64,000 nt of DNA from Paulinella micropora (taxonomy: Eukaryota > Cercozoa > Imbricatea > Euglyphida): positions 56,718 through 120,717 of the forward strand of contig BJOX01000015.1 in NCBI GenBank assembly GCA_009731375.1, read 5' to 3'. Below, piece by piece: positions 10,101 through 20,426 of the stretch. Position 1 is the stretch's first letter. Each line of letters begins with the position of its first letter. The notes beneath the pieces were generated by a model. The model did no database searches. It was not told where the DNA came from and was given only the letters and a program-made list of their open reading frames with translations. Position numbers and translations under genes: made by a program.

Positions 10101-11121
10101 CAGTCTTTAGAATGTAAAGGTTAGTCAGCCGTTCGCCGTTCGCATCAAGTAGTTCTGTTTTATAAATGATTTTGTCAGGGAATTCAACAATAACCAGATT
10201 GTATTTAATGTGATTAGCAAATGTATTAATTTCTGGTATTCCACACACATCCTTAATGACTTTCGCTTCATCGTGTAAAGTCTCTGCCATTTCCTGCTGT
10301 ATCTTTCTTTTTCCCATTAGTATTGTCTTGAATTTTGGATGTTTTTCAATTTTTGCTTTGACTACAACGATTGCTCGTGCTAAACATAAGTTATCGCTGT
10401 TTGTAATACAGATTACTCCTTTCTTTCTGTATATATCCAATTTGTTCAAAACCTGTAGCCTTGTCCCACCCGTCGGCATTTTAACAGATTTCAATACAAA
10501 TTTTAATTTATCAAAGTTTATTCCGTTCTCATCCATGTAAAGACTTTCGTTGCTTTGAAATATTGCTGACAATCTTTCTAAAACTTTTTCAACCGAGATT
10601 TGATTAACTTTGTGCAAGCCTGTTGATACTTTTCCATAGTAATCAACAAACTCAATACCTAGGCTAACCTTATCTTCGGGTGCTTGTCGTTTTACAAAGT
10701 CGTTCAACACAATCTCAATAAATCTTATTACATCGCGCATCGTAAATGATCGGAAGTTGCCGTTAATCCTTACCGCATATCGGCTTTCATTTATTCCTAG
10801 TTCGTGTTCCTTGCTGTCGTCCCTTATGATATCATAATTACCATACCGCAACAAGTCTCTGTAATTTTCTTTCATCTCTTTTTTCTCTTCAATCGTAGGT
10901 AAAGGTGGTGCTATTGGTATAGCATGGTGTCCGAAATACACCGCACCTCTTACTTGGTTCAAGTAGTTTTGGGCTATCGGTGTATCAATTTTATACCCCC
11001 TTACCTTCGGTTTGATATATAGCACATCCCGACCCCTGACAGACTTGATTTCGTAATTTATCTTATATTCCCTTAATCTATCCAACCTGTAGACCTTGCC
11101 GTTATACGTGTGTGTCTCCAT
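7148..11121 (-). CDS. polB: Family B DNA polymerase (protein-primed type), split by an assembly gap
   Basis: Two overlapping frames (9214-11121 and 7148-9265) are one gene interrupted by 33 N at 9272-9304; with the gap it would be about 1,320 residues. In order from the N-terminus: a segment with NSDNLCLARAIVVVKA typical of Polinton-class polymerases (about 241-256); a cysteine-rich zinc cluster (about 360-457); 3'-5' exonuclease motifs FDFEA (about 474) and HNARGYD (about 527); after the gap the third exonuclease motif YCHSDVDIL; a YECHWHGCDKCW motif; polymerase motif A DICSLYP; motif B KLCLNSLWGKFG; motif C YHDTDS. All catalytic acids visible are intact. Length and zinc cluster match polymerases of Polintons/PLVs that copy linear genomes from a terminal protein; no terminal protein is identified. 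ATG 11121 starts about 95 bases below a TATATATA box. Confidence 0.85.
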
Positions 11122-11216
11122 GTTTGATAATAGTATATCAAGGAAAATATAATTTTATAAAATTAAAATATTTGTCTGCCTCTATCGGTCGTCCCCTCGT
11201 GGCCTCGTGTGTGCCC

Positions 11217-11228
11217 CTATATATAAGG
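11217..11228 (-). promoter_or_regulatory. TATA-like box upstream of the polymerase gene
   Basis: CCTTATATATAGG (minus strand), about 95 bases before the polymerase ATG. It is nearly symmetric, so it could also serve rightward transcription. The flank is GC-richer than the rest of the viral segment. Confidence 0.4.
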
Positions 11229-11286
11229 ACCCTCCTTGTCTTTAAATGGAAATTCAGTGGTTTCCGCAGAGAAACCTTTTTGATTA

Positions 11287-11760
11287 TCAATACTTACCAT
11301 ACCCGCAACCGCAGTGGCAGTTATGTTCCATGTATCCACACATATTACATCTATCATCGTCATCTTTCTTTATTCTCTCCATATACTCTTTGCTTGGCCT
11401 TGGAGGAACTGGAGGTTTTTCTTTTTCTGCTGAAATATGTTTCTGAGACTTCATATGTCGCGTTTTGTTTCCATTATGTATTTCAGCACCACATCCACAC
11501 TTAAAATCTTTATGCTTCCAAATGTTCTTCTTTTCTTTTTTGATTATTCTTGTTTCTTTATCGTAATTAATTTTCCATTCCTCATATTTAGGTATTGTAT
11601 TTTCCTCGTGATATTTCTTTGCTTCTTCCAATGCTTGCTCTTTTGATTTTTTCTTTCCGATACAGAAACTCTTACACATAACCTTTCCTCCTTCTCTCCA
11701 TTGAACTTTTACCATTGGTCTCTTTTCGTTATTTTTTACCATAACACAACCTCTAGACAT
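11287..11760 (-). CDS. AP2-like and C2H2-like zinc-finger DNA-binding protein
   Basis: 157 residues from ATG 11760. The N-terminal 60 residues (VKVQWREGGKVMCKSFCIG, then KSKEQALEEAKKYHEE) have the strand-strand-helix look of an AP2-type DNA-binding domain. Next comes CGCGAEIHNG-NKTRHMKSQKH, a single C2H2-like finger of a type common in algal-virus and PLV proteins. The tail has more Cys/His (CNMCGYMEHNCHCGCG). It could be a transcription or recombination factor. It is the last viral-looking gene before host satellites. There is no frame damage. Confidence 0.5.
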   Translation of the reverse strand: MSRGCVMVKNNEKRPMVKVQWREGGKVMCKSFCIGKKKSKEQALEEAKKYHEENTIPKYEEWKINYDKETRIIKKEKKNIWKHKDFKCGCGAEIHNGNKTRHMKSQKHISAEKEKPPVPPRPSKEYMERIKKDDDDRCNMCGYMEHNCHCGCGYGKY

Positions 11761-12000
11761 TCTAAATCTCAGTGTCTTCGTTTGTCATCCTATATGTGTC
11801 TTTATTTTATTTCTTTAAATAATAATTATTTAAAGGTAGCCGTTTTTCTTTCTTTTGTCTGTCTGTATTTGTTATAAATAGGAAGACGAAATAATGAATA
11901 ACGGCTCTTAGTGTGGTTTCTGTAGAGAAACTGCACTGAAAATCTGTCTTAAAGTGGCACCCTATACTACTCTCTGCTGCTGCTGCAACTAAAGCTGCGG
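11761..12000. other. Probable right edge of the viral insertion
   Basis: No gene seen. A/T-rich leader (about 11775-11835) of the leftward zinc-finger gene, then transition to satellite. GTGGTTTCTGTAGAGAAAC at 11915-11933 resembles GTGGTTTCCGCAGAGAAAC at 11257-11275; each forms a GTTTC/GAAAC hairpin. A terminal repeat could not be established because the left end lies outside the window. Confidence 0.35.
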
Positions 12001-12747
12001 CTGCTAGTTAAATAGTAGTTGGAGTAGGAGGAGGAAAGTAGCAAGACGAGGATTAGGAAGTTGAAGTAAGAGGAGGAAAGTAGCAAGACGAGGAGTAGGA
12101 AGAAGAAGAAGTAGGAGCCTCGGATGAATAGGATAGAGTAGAAAAGAGGTGGAGGAATAGGAGGATGAGGAAGAAGAGGAATCCTTGAAGAAGAGTAGGA
12201 GAAAGTAGGAAGACGAGGAGTGAAAGGAAGAGAAAAGAAGAAGGAGGAATAGGTAAAAGGAAAGAGGAGAAGTAAGAGGTGGAGGAATAGGATGAGGAGG
12301 AAGAGTGAGGACTAGGAAGAAGAGGAATCCTGGAAGAGGAGGAGTAGGAGTACGGAGAAGTCTGAGTAAGAGGAGTAGGAGGAGTAGAAGCTAAGGTAAG
12401 AGGAGGAGGAGTAAGGGGAAAAGACAAGGAAGAGGAAGAAGAGAACTACGAAGAGGAATAATAGAAATAGAGTAGGAAGAGGAGGAGTAAGAATAAGAAG
12501 AGAAGGAGAAGGGGTACGAGTAGGAGTAAGAGGAGGAGGAAAAGGAATAGAAAGAGGAGGCAAAAGAGAGATCGAGAGAGAGAGAGGAGAGGAGTAGGAG
12601 TAGTTGGAGGAGCAGGAGTAGGAGGAGAAAAAATATGAATAAAGGTGGCAGTAGGAGGGCAGCAATAGCAGCAGCTGCTCCTCTTTACTTACTCGTCTTC
12701 TCCTCTTCCTCCTCTCTCATATCTGTCTCCTGCTCTTACTCCGATGC

Positions 12748-12817
<70 letters not shown>

Positions 12818-13098
12818 ACCTACTCCTGCTCCTACTCTTACTCCTACTCCAACTCCAACGCCAACAAGTCCTATGTCTATACCTTCTCATACTAGTCCTA
12901 CTCCTAATCACGCTTGTACTGCTCTTATTCTTATTATTCCTACTACTACAGCTACTCGTAGGCTAGTGCTGCTCTTGCTATGCTGCTGCTGCTGCTACTG
13001 CAAGCTGTTGCTGCTGCTGCTGTTGCTTCTGTGCTGCTGCCGCTATATCTGCTGCGGCTGCTGCTACTACTACTACTACTACTACCACCTACTACTAT

Positions 13099-13149
<51 letters not shown>

Positions 13150-13430
13150 CACTACTACTACTGCTACTACTACTACTGCTGCTGCTGCTACTGCTGCTAC
13201 TGCAAGCTGCTGCTGGTGGTGCTGCTGTTGCTTCTGTGCTGCTGCCTAGTGCTGCTGCTGCTGCTGCCACTATATCTGCTGCGGCTGCTACTACTGCTGC
13301 TGCTACTTGTGCTGCTGTTGTTGTTCTATTGTTGCTGGTGTTACTGCCGCTGCAGCTATTACTTGCAGCAGAAAATGGTTGTAGCAGCAACAGCACTAAC
13401 AGTAGCAGCAGCCGTAATATTAGTGTTCTC
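12000..13430. repeat. Purine-rich, CTA and CTG satellite block
   Basis: Imperfect AGGAGGAAGA-type purine sequence (12020-12640), (CTA)n at about 12748-12816, then mixed CTG/CTA arrays (12970-13375). Long open frames here are all low-complexity and biased to one or two residues; none is called a gene. Confidence 0.85.
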
Positions 13431-13439
13431 TAAAATATA

Positions 13440-13631
13440 TGTGTCCTTTCCTATCCATCTCCCTTTCAAATTCTGAGGTGGGCGCTTGCCAAGGTAAGTC
13501 GATAGGAAGGTCGGTGGGTTGGTAGGTAGACAGGCTGGCAGGCAGTTAGGTTGGTAAGCAGGTCGGTCCCAATGCACGCAAGGTTCGGTAACATAACATT
13601 ACTTTCACTCCAAATATTCCCTTGTGCACGA
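13440..13631. other. Spacer with imperfect TAGG/GGTNG repeats
   Basis: Degenerate GGTAGGTAGACAGGCTGGCA-type repeats at about 13495-13570; no gene is seen. Confidence 0.5.
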
Positions 13632-15104
13632 TTAGCGCGCCAAAATCGCCGGGTCAGCGGCCAAACGACATTTTTTTTTTCGCTCGTCGTGATTTTTTTT
13701 CCCTGACACCATTTGCCCCCCCCCGGGCTTTGCCCAAAAATCATGGAAAAAATTTTTTCCCCCCCCCCCCCCCCCATCCCGGGGGGGGGGGGGCTGGGAG
13801 AATTTGGGTGATTTTTCCGCCCCGCCTTCCCCCCCCCCCTTTCTCCCGAAATTTTCGGGGCAAACCTCATGGGCGGGCAGCCCGGCCAGACCATGCTCGC
13901 TGATTGCACAATCACTGAGCGCCAGGCTATGCAGGCCGGCCGGCAACCCGGCTAAGTCCTCATCTGTGAGCTTGCAGTCGTCGATCGACAGCCTGCGCAG
14001 CACTTTGCTTAGTGATGCACATCTTAGCAGATCTCGCAGAAACTCGGTGTTCTCATCTCCTCTGAACGAGATTCCCAAATGTCGTAGCGGGAGGGTCGAC
14101 AGCGATCGGAAATCGATTCTCTCGTCCATTTCCAAAATGTCGCCGCAAAGGTCAAGGTGACAGAGACTGCGAAATTTGGCCAGGGACGCGAGACCCGTCT
14201 GGGTAATATCGGACTTCCAACCAAGCTCGAGTTTTTTAAGTTTTGTTGCCACGTTCGCCAGCCGCGCGAGTTTTTCTAAGTGCCAGACGCGTACCGGGTC
14301 TAGTTTTAGTTCTTCGACTAGGGGCAATGTTTCCAGCTGGCTTAGCCAATCGAAATTGCCCATGAATCGGTAACGCACCTCGAGCCGCCTGAGGTCCGCG
14401 AGGCCTTCCAGGCACTGGAAGGGGCGACCGTTTAACTTCTGCCACGTTTTGGACTTTTCTTCGCTCGTGGGCACTTTTTCTTCTTGATCGTCGTCCGGAC
14501 CGAAGTGAGACTGGGATGAGAGGACGCTGAAGCTCTGCAGTGATTGGCATTTGGCCAGGACAGCACGCGTTTTGGCTTCATTCAGAAAGAACGACGTTTC
14601 CAGTTGCAGGAGCGCGTGCGGCGCCCGCAAGGCAGCCAGCGCCGCCGGCAAAACATACTCTTCCTTGTAGTCAAGCAGACGCAGGCTGCGGACGGCCGCC
14701 GGTGCGCGTAGCAGCCCGACGAGATCCCTGCCTCGCACCGTAAGCTCGTCTATGCGAAGCCCTTGTAGTAGCTCCTGGGCCATGCTGTTGTTCGCCGAGA
14801 CGCGGCTCAGGCCTGACACCTTGGCCTTGCCACGGTACAAACCCAAGAGCTGCCGGTGGTGCTGCTGGCTCAGGTCAATCTCGGGCTGCCGAAATCCCTG
14901 CCAGAAGCCTGTGGCGCCCGTGACCAGCTGGTTGAGCTGGCGGTTGACCAAGGCTAGCGCGGCCACGTCGGAAATTTTCAGACATTCACGCACCAGTTTC
15001 CACACATCGTCAGGGATGGAGAGGCGGGCCGGGGCGCAGCTGTGCACCGACGCTTTGGCTGGGCTTTTCGGCTCCTGCCGGACATTCCTTCTTTCTTTTT
15101 GCAT
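13632..15104 (-). CDS. F-box/leucine-rich-repeat protein, 3' end degraded
   Basis: ATG 15104. Residues 28-70 carry an F-box-like segment (SIPDDVWKLVRECLKISDVA, then LALVNRQLNQL), which would bind Skp1 in an SCF ubiquitin ligase. About ten leucine-rich repeats follow, with the pattern L--L-L-W---T--GL--L and L--LAL-DC-ISEHGLAGLP, which would bind substrate. The coding is GC-rich with good codon structure until about 13870. Beyond that the frame runs through C and G homopolymers (13715-13830) and Gly/Pro/Lys junk to a stop at 13632. The true C-terminus is therefore lost, through insertion of a low-complexity element or assembly error. Frame and F-box call are firm; the substrate is unknown. Confidence 0.65.
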   Translation of the reverse strand: MQKERRNVRQEPKSPAKASVHSCAPARLSIPDDVWKLVRECLKISDVAALALVNRQLNQLVTGATGFWQGFRQPEIDLSQQHHRQLLGLYRGKAKVSGLSRVSANNSMAQELLQGLRIDELTVRGRDLVGLLRAPAAVRSLRLLDYKEEYVLPAALAALRAPHALLQLETSFFLNEAKTRAVLAKCQSLQSFSVLSSQSHFGPDDDQEEKVPTSEEKSKTWQKLNGRPFQCLEGLADLRRLEVRYRFMGNFDWLSQLETLPLVEELKLDPVRVWHLEKLARLANVATKLKKLELGWKSDITQTGLASLAKFRSLCHLDLCGDILEMDERIDFRSLSTLPLRHLGISFRGDENTEFLRDLLRCASLSKVLRRLSIDDCKLTDEDLAGLPAGLHSLALSDCAISEHGLAGLPAHEVCPENFGRKGGGEGGAEKSPKFSQPPPPRDGGGGGGKNFFHDFWAKPGGGQMVSGKKNHDERKKKCRLAADPAILAR

Positions 15105-15229
15105 GCTATAGACAGAAGAATTACTTTTGGTAGTTTATAAAAAATAACGGAAGAAAAAAGACTAGAAAAATTTTAATTTAGAAAGATACTGACTTTTCGG
15201 CCGGGTAAAAAAAAGCCGCAAACTGCGGC

Positions 15230-16270
15230 AAGTCTCGCGCGAGTTTGTAGCCACTAATCTCGGCAAACTTCGAGCGAAACTTTCTTTCACCGCAAGATTC
15301 GGCCAGCGACTGAATTTTTTTTTTTTTAGCAAAGGGCATTTCGGTAATCCTGCTAAATTTAATGTAAAAAATTTCGGGAAAGATTGGCGGGCGGGGAAAT
15401 AACAGAGAAATCATTAATTTTCCCCGCCCGCCATTCTTTCCAGAAATTTTTTACATTAAATTTAGCCAATTGCCAAAATGACGATTTTTTTTCTCATATT
15501 CTCCAGAACCCGGTGAACTTCGCGAAACTTTCTTTCACCGCGAAGTGCAGCAAATTTCGCGCGAAACCTCTTTCACCGCAAATTTCAGTAAGTTTCGCGC
15601 GAAACTCTCTTTCACCGCAAGATTCTGCCAGCGACTGAATTTTTTTTTTTTTTTTTTTTTTTTAGTATTTCGGCAATCCTGCTAAATTTAATGTAAAAAA
15701 TTTCGGGAAAGATTGGCGGGCGGGGAAAATTACAGAAAAAGCATAAAATTTCCCCGCCCGCCAATCTTTCCCCAATTTTTTGCTATCACAAATTTAGACA
15801 ATTGCCAAAATGACAAAATTCTTTTTTTTCTCATGTTGTCCGGAACCCGGTGAACTTCGCGAAACTTTCTTTTACCGCAAATTCCAGCAAATTTCGCGCG
15901 AAACCTTCTTTTCACCGCAAGTTCCATCAGATTTCACACGAAACTTTCTTTCACCGCAAAATTCGGCCTGCGACTGAATATTTTTTTTTATTTTTTTTTT
16001 AGTATTTCGGCAATCCTGCTAAATTTAATGTAAAAAATTTCGGAAAGATTGGCGGGCGGGGAAAATTACAGAAAAAGCATAAAATTTCCCCGCCCGCCAA
16101 TCTTTCCCCAATTTTTTGCTATCACAAATTTAGTCAATTGCCAAAATGACAATATTCTTTTTTTTTTCTCCTGCTGTCCGGAACCCGGTGAAGTTCGCGA
16201 AACCTTCTTTCACCGCAAATGTCGGGAAGTTTCGCGCGGAACCTGTCTAAACCGCAAAATTCGGCTACAG
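15230..16270. repeat. Three tandem 330-bp units, each with a long hairpin and GTTTCGCGCGAAAC modules
   Basis: CTAAATTTAATGTAAAAAAT starts the left arm at 15353, 15682 and 16019 (spacing 329 and 337). Each is followed by GATTGGCGGGCGGGGAAA and then its inverted copy, ending around 15465, 15798 and 16133. In unit 1 the arms are about 47 bases and almost perfect. Between hairpins, minisatellite modules of about 40 bases carry GAAACTTTCTTTCACCGCAA and the palindrome TTTCGCGCGAAA. No coding is seen. It looks like a MITE or foldback that became a tandem array. Confidence 0.75.
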
Positions 16271-16513
16271 AAGAATTTTGTTTTAAGGGAGTAGAAGAAG
16301 GGACACGGAGAAAGAAAAAAGGAACACGGAGGGAGGAAGGGGAGGGAGGGAAAGGAAAGAGGCGGGCACAAAAAAAAATGCGTACTGTTCTGTTTTTAGT
16401 CTCTTTCTCCGCTGTCTTGTTTTTTTTTTTGAAGATGAAAAGAAAAGCAAATATCTTACTTTAAAAAAAAAAGAGAGAGAAGGGCAGCCAGCTCTTTTTT
16501 TTTAAAGAACAAA

Positions 16514-18062
16514 ATGGCCCAGATCTTTTTCGCACAATTGTTGCGGGACAATGAATTCAAAGATAATGTAATTCAAGGACTGCCGCGCCTAGCCGATAGG
16601 GCCACTGCCCAAGCCGCACAACACGGCACGCTCGTGTTGCCTATAGCTCTGCGCACGGAATCCTGGGGGCTAGCCTGGCCCATCACTAACGACAGCTTCG
16701 AGCGGGCGCTGAGCACGCACCGCGCGCTGACTATTGTCCTCATGCTGCCTGCCACTCTGCGACCCGACACAAACAGCGACTTTATAGCAGACGAGCTCTA
16801 CCGTATTCTCACCTTGCTGTTCAACAAGCGCGTGTACAACGATTTCTTGACCTACCTCTCGCGGCTTTGCGCGCTGTTGCGGCATGGCTGCGTGTACGAG
16901 TGCCAGTACGCTGAAACACAACCACCATACGAAGTACCAGAGCTTTCTTTCAGCATAAGAAATTACGAACAGAACCTGCAAGCAAGGGTTGCTGGACTTG
17001 TTTCAGAGAATACTCGCGTTGACGCTTCCNNNNNNNNNNNNNNNNNNNNNNNNNNNNNNNNNNNNNNNNNNNNNNNNNNNNNNNNNNNNNNNNNNNNNNN
17101 NNNNNNNNNNNNNNNNNNNNNNNNNNNNNNNNNNNNNNNNNNNNNNNNNNNNNNNNNNNNNNNNNNNNNNNNNNNNNNNNNNNNNNNNNNNNNNNNNNNN
17201 NNNNNNNNNNNNNNNNNNNNNNNNNNNNNNNNNNNNNNNNNNNNNNNNNNNNNNNNNNNNNNNNNNNNNNNNNNNNNNNNNNNNNNNNNNNNNNNNNNNN
17301 NNNNNNNNNNNNNNNNNNNNNNNNNNNNNNNNNNNNNNNNNNNNNNNNNNNNNNNAATTCAAAGATAATGTAATTCAAGGACTGCCGCGCCTAGCCGATA
17401 GGGCCACTGCCCAAGCCGCACAACACGGCACGCTCGTGTTGCCTATAGCTCTGCGCACGGAATCCTGGGGGCTAGCCTGGCCCATCACTAACGACAGCTT
17501 CGAGCGGGCGCTGAGCACGCACCGCGCGCTGACTATTGTCCTCATGCTGCCTGCCACTCTGCGACCCGACACAAACAGCGACTTTATAGCAGACGAGCTC
17601 TACCGTATTCTCACCTTGCTGTTCAACAAGTGCGTGTACAACGATTTCTTGACCTACCTCTCGCGGCTTTGCGCGCTGTTGCGGCACGGCTGCGTGTACG
17701 AGTGCCAGTACGCTGAAACACAACCACCATACGAAGTACCAGAGCTTTCTTTCAGCATAAGAAATTACGAATAGAACCTGCAAGCAAGGGTTGCTGGACT
17801 TGTTTCAGAGAATACTCGCGTTGACGCTTCCGGGCTGGGGCAGATGCTGTTTCGCCAACGCTTGCTAGACCCACTGTACCTACTTCAGAACTACACGTTG
17901 CGCGATCCAGCCTCGCTACCACTAGACAATGACCTCATGCTCCGAGCTTGGGCCTTGCAGGGCAGTGCCGCCAACGTAACGTGGAACCTCCAGGCCATCG
18001 AAGCGTTGGCCCCGCAAGATACCGAGGCTAAGGCTTGCCTAGCACGACTGAACAATGTTTAG
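16514..18062 (+). CDS. Unknown GC-rich gene, interrupted by a gap and partial duplication
   Basis: ATG 16514 opens MAQIFFAQLLRDNEFKDNV, a helical, Leu/Ala/Arg-rich protein with no motif I recognise. The frame runs to a 326-N gap (17030-17355). After the gap, 17356-17829 repeats 16554-17029 almost exactly. It differs at a few bases, including CGC to TGC (Arg to Cys) and CAG to TAG at 17771-17773, a premature stop. Beyond that the protein continues (GLGQMLFRQRLLDPLYLLQN) to a TAG at 18060-18062. The simplest view is one gene with two haplotype copies assembled side by side, about 280 residues in all. The next frame begins in the ATGTTTAG overlap, so the reading may continue after a frame break. 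Confidence 0.45.
17356..17829 (+). repeat. Near-identical second copy of 16554-17029
   Basis: 474 bases at about 99% identity on either side of an N gap. The gap and the low divergence favour a heterozygous-allele assembly duplication over a recent tandem duplication. Confidence 0.75.
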
Positions 18063-18583
18063 TCTGACGCTGGAAATCAACCTACAAACAAAAGATGCCA
18101 TGACCAATTTGCCTGACTCCCTGGCCACGTACTGTCCGGCAATAAGCAAGCTCAAGGTCGTCGCACCGCTGTATCAAATGCCGGGCACGCAAGAATTAGA
18201 CTTTAGGTTTTCGGGCCTGCTGCAGAGCCTCGAGCTAGGACCTTACCTTGACAAGAACAAGCGCAGGGCGTAAGGAGCTCCTTGCGAGAGTGCCCGCTGA
18301 CCTCTGGGCTGCAGGACCATCCAGCTGTGCTCTGCGGCTATCCTACCTTATGCACGACCAGCTGGGCTGCTCCTTACCGCGTGCCACACGCCTGGATAGC
18401 GACCCGCCGGTAGCGCCTATGAGTCCGATCATACCAGCCAAGCAGCCGGCCCATGGTGCCTGCCTCCTGCTTGCGCTATCTTCCGTCAGAGCTCGTGCCT
18501 ATCCCTCTGGCGCGCACACTCACGCCGCTGCGGACTGCAAGTATCTGAAGAAAAAAAAGCATGTTCTGAGTGTATTGTTCTAA
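18055..18583 (+). CDS. Continuation or overlapping frames of the unknown GC-rich gene
   Basis: ATG 18055 overlaps the preceding stop (ATGTTTAG). 72 residues (FSLTLEINLQTKDAMTNLPD onwards) run to a stop at 18273. An overlapping frame from about 18248 continues to 18583 with a similar GC-rich codon pattern. Two short overlapping frames with coding-like composition suggest one coding region with frame breaks; no family is recognised. Confidence 0.3.
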
Positions 18584-18645
18584 GTTTAGTTTGTCGACTG
18601 TGCTAGGCTTTGCAAATAGCCCGCTACAGCTACTCCTTCCATCGT

Positions 18646-18747
18646 ATGGTTCGCGCCCTGTCCCTCGCGCTACTCATCATTTGGGCTATTGCTGACGTCG
18701 CGCGAGACCGCGACTACCAGGGGCACAAGACGAGACGCAGCGTGCAG
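18646..18747 (+). CDS. First exon of a secreted/membrane protein (signal peptide)
   Basis: ATG 18646 followed by MVRALSLALLIIWAIADVA, a typical signal peptide (basic n-region, Leu/Ile core, small residues). Then comes a charged stretch ending KTRRSVQ and a strong donor CAG|GTAAGT at 18748. The next exon is lost in the 10-N gap (18757-18766) and C run just downstream. KTRR could be a propeptide cleavage site. Confidence 0.5.
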
Positions 18748-18766
18748 GTAAGTCGGNNNNNNNNNN

Positions 18767-19150
18767 AGACCCCCCCCCCCCCCCCCCCCCCCCTATCGCA
18801 CGTCCGGCCGAAAAGAAAAAAACAACAGAGTTACAGGAAATCATAAGTTTTAATAAAAATAATGTCAAAGAATGAGGTAGTTCAAAATGTCCAGGGAAAA
18901 GCAAGGATATTATGATAAAACACATGCTGTATTTATCTCCATTATTCTGTGTTGAACTTTCCCCCCCCCCCCACCACCACCACCATAAAACAATTAGCGC
19001 GAAAAACGTCCTGCCCTTCTGTCTCTTTTTTGTGAACAAGCATAGATTCGTTTTGTCTGTCTGGTGCTAAACACACAGCGAGGGTGTGAACGTAACTTCT
19101 TAAGTTTTAACAAAAAGTGCATGTGGTTTCGGCTTGCTTTCTTTCTTGAT
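18767..19150. other. C-run flanked spacer
   Basis: C homopolymers at 18771-18793 and 18961-18972 followed by CAC repeats; otherwise A/T-rich with no gene seen. Confidence 0.5.
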
Positions 19151-19974
19151 TCAAGAGTATCGCGCATTATACACGCCAGTGATTTGGGCCCTGACGTGCT
19201 GCACCTGTTCCTCCTGAGAGACCCCGGCCAGCAGACGTTTGGCCTGCGAATCCCATCGTAGATAGGTTTCAAGGCTTTTCTCAAAGGTGACAATGTTCTT
19301 CGCCGTGAAATGCCCATTTCGGTTGAGCGTGCACCAGATGTTGTAACTTTTGTGCCAGTCCTTGGGCGTCCAGTGCACAGGCCCCTCGACTTCATCGAGG
19401 AAGTTGTTATTCTTGACGGTGTGGTACAAGAACTGAACGTGCAAAGGGCTGCTGGTGTACGCACTATTCCAGAAAATTTCTGTATCGTACCGCGCATCCC
19501 GGCGGAGGTCGACCTTATCGACCCGCGGGTCCTGAGAGCAAAAGAGTTGCCANNNNNNNNNNGAAAGAGTTGCCAGGCTAGCAGCTCATCAGGCAGGGCA
19601 TGAAGGCGTGCAAAGTACTCCTGGGCCGATGTTGTGCGTATGCGGTTAGCAAATTTGTTGGACACTGGGAAAAAAATATAGCGACGGTCGCCTCTCTCCA
19701 CAAGTACAGTGTCATCGTGATTGCTATTAAAGAATAGCCCGCTCGGATCTCTAACGGAAAACAAGGGCATGAACTTAGGATTGATGTTTAGTCTTTTTGA
19801 AGTTATCTTTTCTTTCATAGCGTTGGACACGACCTTGTTGGTGCTATGCACAGCCTCTTCGCTGACAACTAGCACTTTAAAACCCAGGTGCAAGTTGTGC
19901 TTGCCCGTTAGTTCATCCGGTTTGCTTGAAACAAATACCCATTGTTCTCCGATGACAATTCCTAATAAAGACAT
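19151..19974 (-). pseudogene. Fragment of a DUF5906-type SF3/D5-like primase-helicase
   Basis: After ATG 19974 the frame reads VIGEQWVFVSSKPDELTGKH, then NLHLGFKVLVVSEEAV (Walker B-like EE), KEKITSKRLNINPKF, LFFNSN (sensor Asn), and GDRRYIFFPVS. This is the order of the helicase domain in virus and phage primase-helicases of the DUF5906 family. A 10-N gap (19553-19562) shifts the frame. The remainder (19151-19444, starting near HVQFLYHTVKNNNFLDEV) ends at TGA 19151-19153. The Walker A segment expected just upstream is absent; TTTGCATAG|ACTTCAATG could be a splice acceptor, or the gene is 5'-truncated. It suggests a second virus-derived insertion unrelated to the first in base composition. Confidence 0.6.
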
Positions 19975-20426
19975 TGAAGTCTATGCAAACAGTATATATA
20001 ATACTTCAAAATCTTGAATATTGAATGAGTGAAGTTTAGCTGCTTTGAAGTTGATGGGGGCTCTAACGGCCACTAGAACTTAAGTTACATATGCTACAAT
20101 ATTAACGTGACGGTTCCCATATAAGACGGGGAGGGGATTGTAGGCGCAGATAGGTAAATATATGCGCCTGACCTTTTCTTATAGAGTACCCCTATGCACA
20201 GTGATGTATAGATGAGCTATATCTAGTCAAGATATGGTTATATCAGTTTCGATAGATATACTTTGAGCCGGTTGACTCTCAAACGATAATATTAAGACAC
20301 TGAAGTAACCGGTACTATTTTTTACGCCTGATAATACTATCATTATCGTTAGGGCGGACATTAGGAAATGGCTCTCTGTTTCCAGTTTTTGTTGCTTGGC
20401 TCTGATAGTCTCCTATATTTTCCCAC

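Noticed and set aside
12744-13433. Long open frames through CTA/CTG arrays
   Set aside because: Single-residue or two-residue proteins produced by trinucleotide repeats; no start context or domain.
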